From Streptomyces sp. NBC_00258 (GTDB lineage Bacteria; Actinomycetota; Actinomycetes; Streptomycetales; Streptomycetaceae), in NCBI RefSeq assembly GCF_036182465.1, contig NZ_CP108081.1, positions 2,914,001 through 2,978,000 on the forward strand: 64,000 nt of DNA. Direction: 5' to 3'. This document shows, piece after piece, positions 26,346-35,034 of this stretch (the first letter of the stretch is position 1; every line of letters begins with the position of its first letter). Under the pieces are notes generated by a model. The model saw nothing but the letters and a program-made list of their open reading frames with translations, was not told the DNA's origin and made no database searches. Position numbers and translations under genes: made by a program.

Positions 26346-26951
26346 GTGCTGATCGAGGAAATGGTCATTCCCGGTACCTATCTGGTGACGCCCCGTCAGA
26401 TACTCGACGAGCGGGGGAACTTCTACGAGGCGATGCGGGACGACACGCTGGAGAAGGCGACCGGTGTCGCCTTCCAGCCCCGCCAGATCAACTACTCGGT
26501 GTCGAGACGCCATACGCTCCGCGGCATCCACAGCGTGAGCATTCCGCCGGGTCAGGCGAAGTACGTCACCTGTGTGCGCGGAGTGCTGCGCGACATCGTG
26601 GTCGATCTGCGGATCGGTTCCCCCGCGTTCATGAAGCACCAGGTCAACGAACTCGACGCGGATTCGGGCCGGTCCGTCTATGTGCCCGAGGGCGTCGGCC
26701 ACGGCTTTCTCGCGCTCACCGACGACGCCTGCATCTGTTACGTCGTCTCCAGCACCTATGTGCCCGGAACCCAGATCGACATCAACCCGCTCGATCCCGA
26801 GCTCGATCTGCCGTGGGACTGCCCCGAAGTCCCCCTCATCTCCGACAAGGACGCCAAGGCACCGACCGTGGCCGAGGCCAGGGCGGCCGGCGTCCTTCCC
26901 CGGTTCGGCAGCACAGCGACGCCCCGATTCACCAAGGCAGGGACATTGTGA
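26346..26951 (+). CDS. urdZ1: dTDP-4-keto-6-deoxyhexose 3,5-epimerase (RmlC/UrdZ1-like)
   Basis: A 201-residue cupin that epimerises C-3 and/or C-5 of dTDP-4-keto sugars, turning D- into L-sugars. Conserved parts are QINYSVSRRHTLRGIHSV with the catalytic histidine region, VVDLRIGSP, and VPEGVGHGFLALTDDACICY. Near the second catalytic site it reads STYVPGTQIDINPLDPEL, close to the RmlC pattern. It starts with GTG at 26346, and its stop overlaps the next glycosyltransferase's GTG. Its presence predicts an L-configured sugar such as L-rhodinose. Confidence 0.9.
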   Translation: MLIEEMVIPGTYLVTPRQILDERGNFYEAMRDDTLEKATGVAFQPRQINYSVSRRHTLRGIHSVSIPPGQAKYVTCVRGVLRDIVVDLRIGSPAFMKHQVNELDADSGRSVYVPEGVGHGFLALTDDACICYVVSSTYVPGTQIDINPLDPELDLPWDCPEVPLISDKDAKAPTVAEARAAGVLPRFGSTATPRFTKAGTL

Positions 26952-28084
26952 GGATCCTCTTCGTCACCGCGGGCAGCCCCGCGACCGTCTTCGCGCTCGC
27001 CCCGCTGGCCACCGCCGCCCGCAACGCCGGGCACCAGGTCGTGATGGCCGCGAACGCGGACATGATGCCGCACATCACGGGCTCGGGACTGCCCGGCATC
27101 CCGACCACCCACCGGCCGATCCGGGAGTTCATCACCCAGGACCGGGAGGGCAACCCCGAGTCGATCCCCTCCGACCCCGTCGAGCAGGCGCTGTTCACCG
27201 GCCGCTGGTTCGCCCGCATGGGCGCGGAGAGCCTCCCGCGCATGCTGGAGTTCGCGCGGTCCTGGCGGCCGGACCTCGTCGTCGGCGGCACGATGTGCTA
27301 CGTCGCCCCGCTGCTCGCCGCGCATCTGGGCATCCCGCATGTGCGCCAGGCCTGGGACGCCATCGAGGCCGACGGCATCCATCCGGGTGCCGACACCGAA
27401 CTGGCGCCGGAACTGGCCGAGTTGGGGCTCGACCGGCTGCCCGGACCCGAGCTGTTCGTCGACATCTGCCCGCCGAGCCTGCGCCCGGCGAGCGCCGGTC
27501 CCGCGCAGATGATGCGCTACATCCCGGCCAACGGACAGCGCAGGCTCGAACCGTGGATGTACTCGCGCGGTGAGCGGCGCCGGATCTGTGTGACCTCGGG
27601 CAGCCGGGTCGCCAAGGACAGCTACGACCGGAACTTCGAGTTCCTGCGCGGCATGGCCAAGGACGTCACCGCGTGGGACGTCGAACTCATCGTCGCCGCC
27701 CCCCAGGAGGTGGCCGATGCCCTCACCGCCGAACTGCCGGGCCTGCGCGCGGGCTGGGTCCCGCTCGACGTCATCGCGCCCACCTGCGACCTGCTCGTCC
27801 ACCACGCGGGCGGTGTCAGCACCCTGACCGCGCTCAACGCCGGCATCCCCCAACTGCTCATCCCCAAGGGGGCCGTCATGGAACTGCCGGCCCTACGCAT
27901 CGCCGAGCGGGGAGCGGCGATCACCCTGCTGCCCGGCGAGGACACCGCCGAGCGCATCGCCGACTCCTGCGAGGAACTGCTCGCACACCCCGGATTCCGG
28001 GAGCGGGCGGGCGAACTCTCCGCGGAGATCGCCACGATGCCGCTGCCCTCCGACGTGGTGGCGGTACTGGAACAGCTCCGCTGA
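26948..28084 (+). CDS. urdGT2: UrdGT2-like C-glycosyltransferase
   Basis: 378 residues. From memory, long stretches match UrdGT2, the urdamycin enzyme that forms the C-C bond between D-olivose and C-9 of the aglycone: RILFVTAGSPATVFALAPLA, then ATAARNAGHQVVMAAN, GRWFARMGAESLPRML, DICPPSLRPA and VTSGSRVAKDSYDRNF. The donor site is LLVHHAGGVSTLTALNAGIPQ. The GTG start at 26948 overlaps the epimerase stop (GTGA). It is the strongest single clue that the product is C-glycosylated, although switching between O- and C-transfer needs only a few residues. Confidence 0.85.
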   Translation: MRILFVTAGSPATVFALAPLATAARNAGHQVVMAANADMMPHITGSGLPGIPTTHRPIREFITQDREGNPESIPSDPVEQALFTGRWFARMGAESLPRMLEFARSWRPDLVVGGTMCYVAPLLAAHLGIPHVRQAWDAIEADGIHPGADTELAPELAELGLDRLPGPELFVDICPPSLRPASAGPAQMMRYIPANGQRRLEPWMYSRGERRRICVTSGSRVAKDSYDRNFEFLRGMAKDVTAWDVELIVAAPQEVADALTAELPGLRAGWVPLDVIAPTCDLLVHHAGGVSTLTALNAGIPQLLIPKGAVMELPALRIAERGAAITLLPGEDTAERIADSCEELLAHPGFRERAGELSAEIATMPLPSDVVAVLEQLR

Positions 28085-28168
28085 ACCGCCGAGGCCCCGA
28101 CGCCCGAGGCACGAACGCCCGAAGCACGACGAGAAAAGGCATGCACACGTGAATCGAGAGGACTCCTC

Positions 28169-29236
28169 ATGAAGGCGCTTGTGCTGGCAGGCGGTTCCGG
28201 TACCCGCTTGCGACCCTTCAGTTATTCGATGCCGAAACAGCTCATCCCGATCGCCAACACCCCCGTCCTGGTCCATGTCCTGGAGAACATCCGGGACCTG
28301 GGCGTCACCGACATCGGCGTCATCGTCGGCCATCGGGGTCCGGAGATCGACTCCGCCCTCGGTGACGGCTCCCGGTTCGGTGTGAAACTCACCTACATAT
28401 CCCAGGACGCCCCGCGCGGCCTCGCCCACACGGTGGCCGTCGCCCGGGACTTCCTCGGAGACGACGACTTCGTGATGTACCTCGGCGACAACGTGCTGCC
28501 CGAGGGTGTCGCCGCCACCGCCGAGGAGTTCACGGCCCGGCGTCCGGCCGCGCAGATCGTGGTGCACAAGGTGACCGACCCTCGCCAGTTCGGTGTCGCC
28601 GAACTCGGTCCGGACGGCGAGGTGCTGCGCCTGGTGGAGAAGCCGAGCGAACCGCGCAGCGACATGGCGATGGTCGGCGTGTACTTCTTCACCTCGGCCG
28701 TCCACCGGGCGGTGGACTCGATCGAGCCCAGCGCCCGGGGCGAGCTGGAGATCACGGACGCCATCCAGTGGCTGCTGGACTCCGGCGCCGAGGTCCGCGC
28801 CACCCAGTACGGCGGCTACTGGAAGGACGCCGGGAACGTCGAGGACGTCCTGGACTGCAACCGCTACCTCCTGGACCGGCTGGCGCGGTCCGTCGAGGGT
28901 GACGTCGACGACCTCAGCGAACTGCTGGGCGCGGTCGTCGTCGAGGCGGGGGCGCGCGTGACGCGGTCCCGCATCGAGGGGCCGGTGATCATCGGAGCCG
29001 GCGCGGTGGTGGAGGACAGCCACATCGGCCCGCACACGTCCATCGGGCGCGGCTGCCTGGTCAGCGACAGCGCCCTGGAGAACTCCATCGCCCTCGACGA
29101 GGCGTCGGTCAGCGGTGTCAAGGGCCTGCGCAGTTCGCTGATCGGGCGCTCCGCCTCGGTCGGCACCAGTGAGCAGGGCGTCGACCGGTACCGGCTGGTC
29201 GTCGGAGACCACACCCGAGTGGAGGTCACGGCATGA
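28169..29236 (+). CDS. urdG: Glucose-1-phosphate thymidylyltransferase, long form
   Basis: 355 residues. It makes dTDP-glucose from glucose-1-phosphate and dTTP, the first committed step for all sugars here. The nucleotide-binding signature is GGSGTRLRPFSYSMPKQLIP at residues 8-27. The region after about residue 240 forms a left-handed beta-helix tail (GPVIIGAGAVVEDSHIG), as in StrD-type long enzymes. GAGAGGA precedes the ATG. Its stop overlaps the start of the 4,6-dehydratase. Confidence 0.95.
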   Translation: MKALVLAGGSGTRLRPFSYSMPKQLIPIANTPVLVHVLENIRDLGVTDIGVIVGHRGPEIDSALGDGSRFGVKLTYISQDAPRGLAHTVAVARDFLGDDDFVMYLGDNVLPEGVAATAEEFTARRPAAQIVVHKVTDPRQFGVAELGPDGEVLRLVEKPSEPRSDMAMVGVYFFTSAVHRAVDSIEPSARGELEITDAIQWLLDSGAEVRATQYGGYWKDAGNVEDVLDCNRYLLDRLARSVEGDVDDLSELLGAVVVEAGARVTRSRIEGPVIIGAGAVVEDSHIGPHTSIGRGCLVSDSALENSIALDEASVSGVKGLRSSLIGRSASVGTSEQGVDRYRLVVGDHTRVEVTA

Positions 29237-30219
29237 GGATCCTCGTCACCGGAGCGGCCGGCTTCATCGGCTCCCACTTCGTGCGCAACGTGCTGGAGGG
29301 CTCGTACAGCGGGTGGGAGGACGCGCAGGTCACCGCCCTGGACAAGCTGACGTACGCCGGCAACCGCGACAACCTGCCGGGCTCGCACGAGCGCCTGCTG
29401 TTCGTACGCGGCGACGTCTGCGACCGCGAACTGCTGCGCGAGCTGGTGCCCGGCCACGACGCCGTGGTGCACTTCGCCGCCGAGACGCACGTCGACCGTT
29501 CCCTGGAAGGCGCGGGCGACTTCTTCCGTACGAACGTCCTGGGCACCCAGACACTGCTCGACGCCGTGCTCGACAGCGGGGTGGAGCGGGTCGTGCACGT
29601 GTCCACGGACGAGGTGTACGGCTCCATCGACGAGGGCTCCTGGACCGAGGAGTGGCCGCTCGCGCCCAACTCGCCCTACGCGGCGTCGAAGGCGGGCTCC
29701 GACCTGGTGGCCCGCGCCTACTGGCGGAGCCACGGCGTCGACCTGTCCATCACGCGCTGCTCCAACAACTACGGGCCGTACCAGCACCCGGAGAAGCTCA
29801 TCCCGCTGTTCGTCACGAACCTGCTCGAAGGCCGCCGGGTCCCGCTGTACGGCGAGGGCGCCAACGTCCGTGAGTGGCTGCACGTGGACGACCACTGCCG
29901 GGGCATCCATCTGGTCCTGAACCAGGGCCGGGCGGGCGAGGTCTACAACATCGGCGGCGGCAACGAGCGCACCAACCTCGCCATCACCGAGCAGCTCCTC
30001 GAACTGACCGGCGCGGGCGCCGAGGCGATCCAGCGCGTCCCCGACCGCAAGGCGCACGACCTGCGCTACTCCATCGAGGAGACCAAGATCCGGGACGAGC
30101 TGGGCTACGCCCCGCGGATCGGCTTCGAGCAGGGTCTCGCCGACACGGTCGCCTGGTACCGGGACAACCCGGACTGGTGGAAGGCCGCCAAGCACGGAAC
30201 GGACCGGGCCGTTGCCTGA
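29233..30219 (+). CDS. urdH: dTDP-glucose 4,6-dehydratase
   Basis: A 328-residue extended SDR converting dTDP-glucose to dTDP-4-keto-6-deoxyglucose with bound NAD+. GAAGFIGSHF is near residue 7, the catalytic Thr-Asp-Glu region is VSTDEVYGS, and the Tyr-Lys pair is in YAASKAGSD. It is ATGA-coupled to the thymidylyltransferase. The downstream 4-ketoreductase starts 8 bp inside its end. Confidence 0.96.
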   Translation: MRILVTGAAGFIGSHFVRNVLEGSYSGWEDAQVTALDKLTYAGNRDNLPGSHERLLFVRGDVCDRELLRELVPGHDAVVHFAAETHVDRSLEGAGDFFRTNVLGTQTLLDAVLDSGVERVVHVSTDEVYGSIDEGSWTEEWPLAPNSPYAASKAGSDLVARAYWRSHGVDLSITRCSNNYGPYQHPEKLIPLFVTNLLEGRRVPLYGEGANVREWLHVDDHCRGIHLVLNQGRAGEVYNIGGGNERTNLAITEQLLELTGAGAEAIQRVPDRKAHDLRYSIEETKIRDELGYAPRIGFEQGLADTVAWYRDNPDWWKAAKHGTDRAVA

Positions 30220-31210
30220 CCTCGACAGGGCCGCCGGCCGCACGGTCGTCGTGCTCGGCGGCACCGGGTTCATCGGCCGCCACATCGGCGAGGCCTTCAC
30301 CGCGCTCGGGGCCCGGGTGCACCTGGTCTCCCCCAGCGCCGAGCCCGGCTCGGGCTCCACGGCCACCGTCCGCCTCGACGTGCTCGCCTCCTCACCCCGG
30401 GAGATCGCGGGCCTGCTCGCCACGGTCGGCGCCGACACCGTCGTCAACTCGGCCGGGCGGGTCTGGCAGGCCGACGAGCCTCAGATGGCCGCCAGCAACG
30501 CCGAACTGGTCACCAAGGTCGCCGAGGCGCTCGCCGCACTTCCGCGGCAGCCGCGCAGACCCCGGCTGATCCAGCTCGGCAGTGTCCACGAGTACGGGGC
30601 GGGCACCCCGGGAGGAGCCATCCCGGAGGACTGGCCGCCCGCGCCCGTCACCCCCTACGGGCGTACGAAACTCCTCGGCACCCAGGCCGTGTCGCGGGCC
30701 GTACGGGATCAGGACGCGGACGCGGTGGTGCTCCGGCTCGCCAATGTGATCGGCCCCGGAATCTCCGTGGCCAGTCTCTTCGGCCAGGTCGCCCGGCATC
30801 TCGCCGGGGCCGCCCGCGCCGACGCCCTCGGCGAGAAGCCGGACGAGCTGCGGCTGCCGCCGCTGCGGGCCGCCCGCGACCTGGTGGACGTCCGGGACGT
30901 CGCCGACGCCGTGGTGGCCGCGGCCGTCGCGCCCAGTGCGCGGGTCAGCGGGCGCGTGATCAACGTGGGCCGCGGCGAGGCCGTGCCGGTCCGTGACCTG
31001 ATCGACCGGATGGTCGCGCTCAGCGGCCTGGAGGTTCCGGTGAGCGAGGAGGGCGGCGCGCCGCCGAACCGCAACGACGTCGAGTGGCAGTCCCTGGACA
31101 TCTCCCTGGCGCGCGAACTGCTCGGCTGGACACCGCGCCGCCCGCTGGACACCTCACTGCGCGAACTGCTCGCGGCCGTGATGCCGCCCGTCAACGAGAG
31201 GACAGGATGA
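30212..31210 (+). CDS. urdR: NDP-hexose 4-ketoreductase
   Basis: A 332-residue extended SDR with GGTGFIGRHI near residue 16 and a YGRTK catalytic pair (TPYGRTKLLG). It resembles UrdR/LanR, which reduce C-4 to set D-olivose or D-rhodinose. It starts with a TTG at 30212, overlapping the dehydratase by 8 bp. It is the only clear 4-ketoreductase in the window, although an L-sugar usually needs a second one, so it may serve both sugars or another enzyme lies elsewhere. Confidence 0.85.
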   Translation: MPDLDRAAGRTVVVLGGTGFIGRHIGEAFTALGARVHLVSPSAEPGSGSTATVRLDVLASSPREIAGLLATVGADTVVNSAGRVWQADEPQMAASNAELVTKVAEALAALPRQPRRPRLIQLGSVHEYGAGTPGGAIPEDWPPAPVTPYGRTKLLGTQAVSRAVRDQDADAVVLRLANVIGPGISVASLFGQVARHLAGAARADALGEKPDELRLPPLRAARDLVDVRDVADAVVAAAVAPSARVSGRVINVGRGEAVPVRDLIDRMVALSGLEVPVSEEGGAPPNRNDVEWQSLDISLARELLGWTPRRPLDTSLRELLAAVMPPVNERTG

Positions 31211-32514
31211 TGAGCGACCCCAAGGAAACGGTGCTCGACGCGGTCCGCGCGTACCACGAAGTCAGCGCACCGGCACGGGAGTTCGTGCCCGGCACGACGG
31301 AGATCTGGCCCTCGGGAGCGGTCCTGGAGGTGGAGGACCGGGTGGCGCTGGTGGAAGCCGCCCTCGACATGCGGATCGCCGCCGGGCGCAGCCAGCGCAA
31401 GTTCGAGTCGGCGTTCGCCAGGCGGCTGAAACGGCGCAAGGCCCATCTCACCAACTCCGGCTCCTCGGCGAACCTCCTCGCCGTCTCGGCGCTCACCTCG
31501 CCCCATCTGGAGGACCGGCGGCTGAAGCCGGGCGACGAGATCATCACCGTCGCGGCGGGCTTCCCCACCACGGTCAACCCGATCCTGCAGAACGGGCTCG
31601 TACCGGTCTTCGTCGACGTGGACCTGACGACGTACAACGCGACCGCGGACAAGGTCGCCGCCGCCATCGGGCCCAAGACCCGGGCGATCATCATCGCGCA
31701 CGCGCTCGGCAACCCCTTCGAGGTCACCGCGATCGCCCAACTCGCCGAGGAACACGACCTGTTCCTCATCGAGGACAACTGTGACGCGGTCGGCTCGCTG
31801 TACGACGGGCAGCTCACCGGCACGTTCGGCGACATGACCACGGTCAGCTTCTATCCGGCGCACCACCTCACGATGGGCGAGGGCGGCTGTGTGCTGACCT
31901 CGAACCTGGCGCTCGCCCGGATCGTGGAATCGCTGCGGGACTGGGGGCGGGACTGCTGGTGCGAGCCGGGCGAGAACGACAAGTGCCTCAAGCGGTTCAA
32001 GTACCAGATGGGCACCCTGCCGGCCGGCTACGACCACAAGTACATCTTCTCGCACGTCGGTTACAACCTGAAGGCCACCGACATCCAGGCCGCCCTCGGT
32101 CTGACCCAGCTCGCCAAGCTCGACGACTTCATCGACGCCCGCAAGCGCAACTGGCGGCGGCTGCGCGAGGGCCTGGACGGCGTACCCGGGCTGCTCCTGC
32201 CCGAGGCCACACCCCGCTCCGACCCGAGCTGGTTCGGATTCGTGATCACCGTGGACCCCGAAGCCCCCTTCGGCCGCGCGGAGTTGGTGTCCCATCTGGA
32301 GGACCGCAAGATCGGCACCCGGCGGCTGTTCGCCGGCAATCTCACCCGGCACCCCGCCTACATCGACCAGCCCCACCGCGTGGTCGGCGACCTGACCAAC
32401 AGCGACATCATCACCGAACACACGTTCTGGATCGGGGTCTACCCGGCGCTCACCGACGAGATGCTCGACTACGTGACCGCCTCGATCAAGGAGTTCGTGG
32501 CCGCGCGCGGCTGA
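31207..32514 (+). CDS. urdQ: dTDP-4-keto-hexose 3-dehydratase, PMP and [2Fe-2S] dependent (UrdQ/E1-like)
   Basis: 435 residues of the aspartate aminotransferase fold. It removes the C-3 hydroxyl, leading to 2,3,6-trideoxysugars such as rhodinose. The usual PLP lysine is replaced by histidine in FYPAHHLTMGEGG, the mark of E1-type dehydratases. A C-x-C-x7-C pattern (DCWCEPGENDKC) fits the iron-sulfur ligands of E1. The substrate loop TNSGSSANLLAVS is also conserved. The start at 31207 overlaps the previous stop; the next ATG at 31210 has better spacing from GAGAGG. An electron donor (reductase or ferredoxin) is needed and is not encoded next to it. Confidence 0.92.
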   Translation: MMSDPKETVLDAVRAYHEVSAPAREFVPGTTEIWPSGAVLEVEDRVALVEAALDMRIAAGRSQRKFESAFARRLKRRKAHLTNSGSSANLLAVSALTSPHLEDRRLKPGDEIITVAAGFPTTVNPILQNGLVPVFVDVDLTTYNATADKVAAAIGPKTRAIIIAHALGNPFEVTAIAQLAEEHDLFLIEDNCDAVGSLYDGQLTGTFGDMTTVSFYPAHHLTMGEGGCVLTSNLALARIVESLRDWGRDCWCEPGENDKCLKRFKYQMGTLPAGYDHKYIFSHVGYNLKATDIQAALGLTQLAKLDDFIDARKRNWRRLREGLDGVPGLLLPEATPRSDPSWFGFVITVDPEAPFGRAELVSHLEDRKIGTRRLFAGNLTRHPAYIDQPHRVVGDLTNSDIITEHTFWIGVYPALTDEMLDYVTASIKEFVAARG

Positions 32515-32574
32515 GTACGGCTTCGGCTCCGACCCGCACCCGACACGCATGTGAAAGGCGTTGACGTACCCGCG

Positions 32575-33624
32575 ATGAACGAGAAGACAGCGAACGGCAG
32601 GACGGCGGACCGGACGGGACCGGGACCGGGACCGGAACTCGGCGGCAGGCTGACACGCGGACTCCGTGGCCGCACGGCCCGCGGACTCCGTGCGCGCACC
32701 GCGCTCGGGCTCGGTGGCCGTGTGGCGCTCGGGCTCGGTGGTGCCGTTGTGCTGCTCCTGGCCGGTGTGCAGGGGCCCGCGGTCGCGGCCCCGCCCGTCG
32801 GGAGCACCCCGGCCTCCGCCTCGGCCGCCGAGGGCTCCCACACCGTCGAACTGCGCTCCACAGCCGAGGGGTTCACGGCGCCGGCGACCACCCGGCCCGG
32901 GCTCACCACCTTCAACGCCTCCACCACGCAGGAGGGCAAGGGCTGGATCGGCCTCGTCCGGCTGAAGGACGGCGTCGGCTGGGACGACTTCACGTACGAC
33001 CTGTTCCGCGCGCTGGGCAACACACCGGCCGAGGTGCCCCAGGGCGCCAAGGACCTGAACCGGGACGCCACCCTGCTCGGCGGGCTGGTCATCCACGACG
33101 GGCAGCCCGGCTCCTTCACCCAGCACCTGTCTCCGGGCACCTACCTGCTGTTCGACTACCTCGCGGTGGCCGACGCCCAGCCCCGCTACCGCTGGCTGAC
33201 GGTGTCCGGCAGCTCCGTGGACCAGGGTCTGACGCCGACCGCGACGGTCGTGTCGAAGAACGTGCCGGGCACCGGTCCCCGCTTCGAGGTCCAGGGCAGG
33301 GTACGGGCCGGCCAGCCGGTGCGGTTCGTGAACCGGATCCCGGGCCAGGTCAACGAGTTCCTCTTCGTACGGATCGCGGAGGGGACGACCGAGGCCGACC
33401 TGAAGGCGTACTTCGACTCGATGCCGGACGACGGCAGCTTCCCGCCGGGCTCGCCCTTCACCTCGGTCAGCCTGGGCAGCCTCCCGCTGTCCACCGGCCG
33501 GTCGACGGTGGCGCGGGTCCCGACCGGGACCGGCCCCCACGCGCTCATCACCTGGAACAAGGACGCCACCGACGGCATCAAGCTCGTCAAGAAGGGCCTG
33601 TTCACGATCGTCGACGTCGACTGA
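32575..33624 (+). CDS. Secreted protein of unknown function inside the sugar operon
   Basis: I do not recognise this 349-residue protein. It has a long Arg/Gly-rich N-terminus with internal repeats (GLRGRTARGLRARTALGLGG) leading into a hydrophobic stretch RVALGLGGAVVLLLAGVQ, and a likely signal-peptidase site AVA-AP near residue 71. The exported part is beta-rich, with segments such as HTVELRSTAEGF, DQGLTPTATVVSKN and FTIVDVD, vaguely like cupredoxin-type secreted proteins, but without an obvious metal site. The true start may be further downstream, as no good ribosome site precedes 32575 or the GTG at 32551. It is co-directional, 60 bp after the 3-dehydratase and 12 bp before the 2,3-dehydratase. 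A cytoplasmic sugar role is unlikely. Confidence 0.7.
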   Translation: MNEKTANGRTADRTGPGPGPELGGRLTRGLRGRTARGLRARTALGLGGRVALGLGGAVVLLLAGVQGPAVAAPPVGSTPASASAAEGSHTVELRSTAEGFTAPATTRPGLTTFNASTTQEGKGWIGLVRLKDGVGWDDFTYDLFRALGNTPAEVPQGAKDLNRDATLLGGLVIHDGQPGSFTQHLSPGTYLLFDYLAVADAQPRYRWLTVSGSSVDQGLTPTATVVSKNVPGTGPRFEVQGRVRAGQPVRFVNRIPGQVNEFLFVRIAEGTTEADLKAYFDSMPDDGSFPPGSPFTSVSLGSLPLSTGRSTVARVPTGTGPHALITWNKDATDGIKLVKKGLFTIVDVD

Positions 33625-33636
33625 GGGAGTTCTCCC

Positions 33637-35034
33637 ATGCTGTCCCACACCCTTCAATCGCGCGGCGAGGCCGCCCTGGCCGACCGGCTCGCGCTGTCGG
33701 CCGCCACCACCGAGGGTTCCCACCTGGCGACCGCCGACTTCCACGGCTGGCTCGCCGAGCGCGGGCGGGCCAACGCGTTCCGCGTGGACCGCATCCCGTT
33801 CGCCGAGTTGCAGGGCTGGTCGTTCGAGGAGTCCACCGGAAACCTGGTGCACCGCAGCGGCCGGTTCTTCACCGTCGAGGGCCTGCACGTCACCGAGCGG
33901 GACGGCCCCTACGGCGACGGCCCGTACGCCGACTGGTACCAGCCCATCATCAAGCAGCCCGAGGTCGGCATCCTGGGCATCCTCGTCAAGGAGTTCGACG
34001 GGGTACCGCACTTCCTGATGCAGGCCAAGATGGAGCCCGGAAACCCGAATCTGCTCCAGCTCTCCCCCACGGTCCAGGCGACCCGCAGCAACTACACCAA
34101 GGCCCACCAGGGCGCGGACGTGAAGTACATCGAGCACTTCGTCGGCCCCGGCCGCGGCCGGGTCGTCGCGGACGCCCTGCAGTCCGAGCACGGCTCCTGG
34201 TTCTTCCGGAAGTCCAACCGCAACATGATCGTGGAGGCGGTCGGCGAGGTCCCCCTCCTCGACGACTTCTGCTGGCTCACCCTCGGCCAGATCGGCGAAC
34301 TGCTGCACCAGGACAATGTCGTCAACATGGACTCGCGGACCGTCCTGTCATGTCTGCCCCTGCCGGCGACGGCGGCCGGGGCGCTGCGCACCGACATCCA
34401 GCTGCTGTCCTGGATCACCGGGGAGCGCGCCCGGCACGACGTGCACGCCGAACGCGTCCCGCTGGCCGGGCTGCCCGGCTGGCGGCAGGACGAGATGACC
34501 GTCGAGCACGAGGAGGGCCGCTACTTCAACGTCGTCGCGGTGGCCGTGCAGGCCGGCAACCGCGAGGTCACCAGCTGGACACAGCCCCTGTTCGAGCCGG
34601 TCGGCACCGGCGTCACCGCCTTCCTCACCCGGGAGTTCGACGGCGTGCCGCACGTACTGGTGCACGCCCGGGTCGAGGGCGGCTTCCTGGACACCGTGGA
34701 GCTGGGCCCCACCGTCCAGTACACGCCGGGCAACTACGCCCACCTCGCGGAGAAGGAGCGCCCGCTCTTCCTCGACTCGGTCCTCGACGCGTCGCCCGAC
34801 CGTGTCCGCTACGGTGCCGTGCACTCGGAGGAGGGCGGCCGGTTCCGCAACGCCGAGAGCCGCTATCTGATCGTCGACGCCGCCGAGCACGACACGCCGC
34901 TCGACCCACCGCCCGGCTACGCCTGGGTCACCCCCGGCCAGCTCACCTGGCTCGTCCGCCACGGCCACTATCTCAACGTGCAGGCACGCACGCTGCTGGC
35001 CTGCCTCAACGCACTCCCGGTGAGGGCACGTTGA
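33637..35034 (+). CDS. urdS: dTDP-4-keto-6-deoxyglucose 2,3-dehydratase
   Basis: A 465-residue enzyme that removes the C-2 hydroxyl, giving a 3,4-diketo sugar for 2-deoxysugars. It is an internal duplication: LVKEFDGVPHFLMQAKMEPG in the first half mirrors LTREFDGVPHVLVHARVEGG in the second, and each half repeats the LSPTVQ/LGPTVQ motif. A GGAG site lies before the ATG. Its stop overlaps the TTG start of the 3-ketoreductase, its functional partner. Confidence 0.94.
   Translation: MLSHTLQSRGEAALADRLALSAATTEGSHLATADFHGWLAERGRANAFRVDRIPFAELQGWSFEESTGNLVHRSGRFFTVEGLHVTERDGPYGDGPYADWYQPIIKQPEVGILGILVKEFDGVPHFLMQAKMEPGNPNLLQLSPTVQATRSNYTKAHQGADVKYIEHFVGPGRGRVVADALQSEHGSWFFRKSNRNMIVEAVGEVPLLDDFCWLTLGQIGELLHQDNVVNMDSRTVLSCLPLPATAAGALRTDIQLLSWITGERARHDVHAERVPLAGLPGWRQDEMTVEHEEGRYFNVVAVAVQAGNREVTSWTQPLFEPVGTGVTAFLTREFDGVPHVLVHARVEGGFLDTVELGPTVQYTPGNYAHLAEKERPLFLDSVLDASPDRVRYGAVHSEEGGRFRNAESRYLIVDAAEHDTPLDPPPGYAWVTPGQLTWLVRHGHYLNVQARTLLACLNALPVRAR

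Noticed and set aside
30709..34308. A 1199-codon minus-strand open frame
   Set aside because: Antisense to four recognisable sugar genes and the secreted protein; no family motif.
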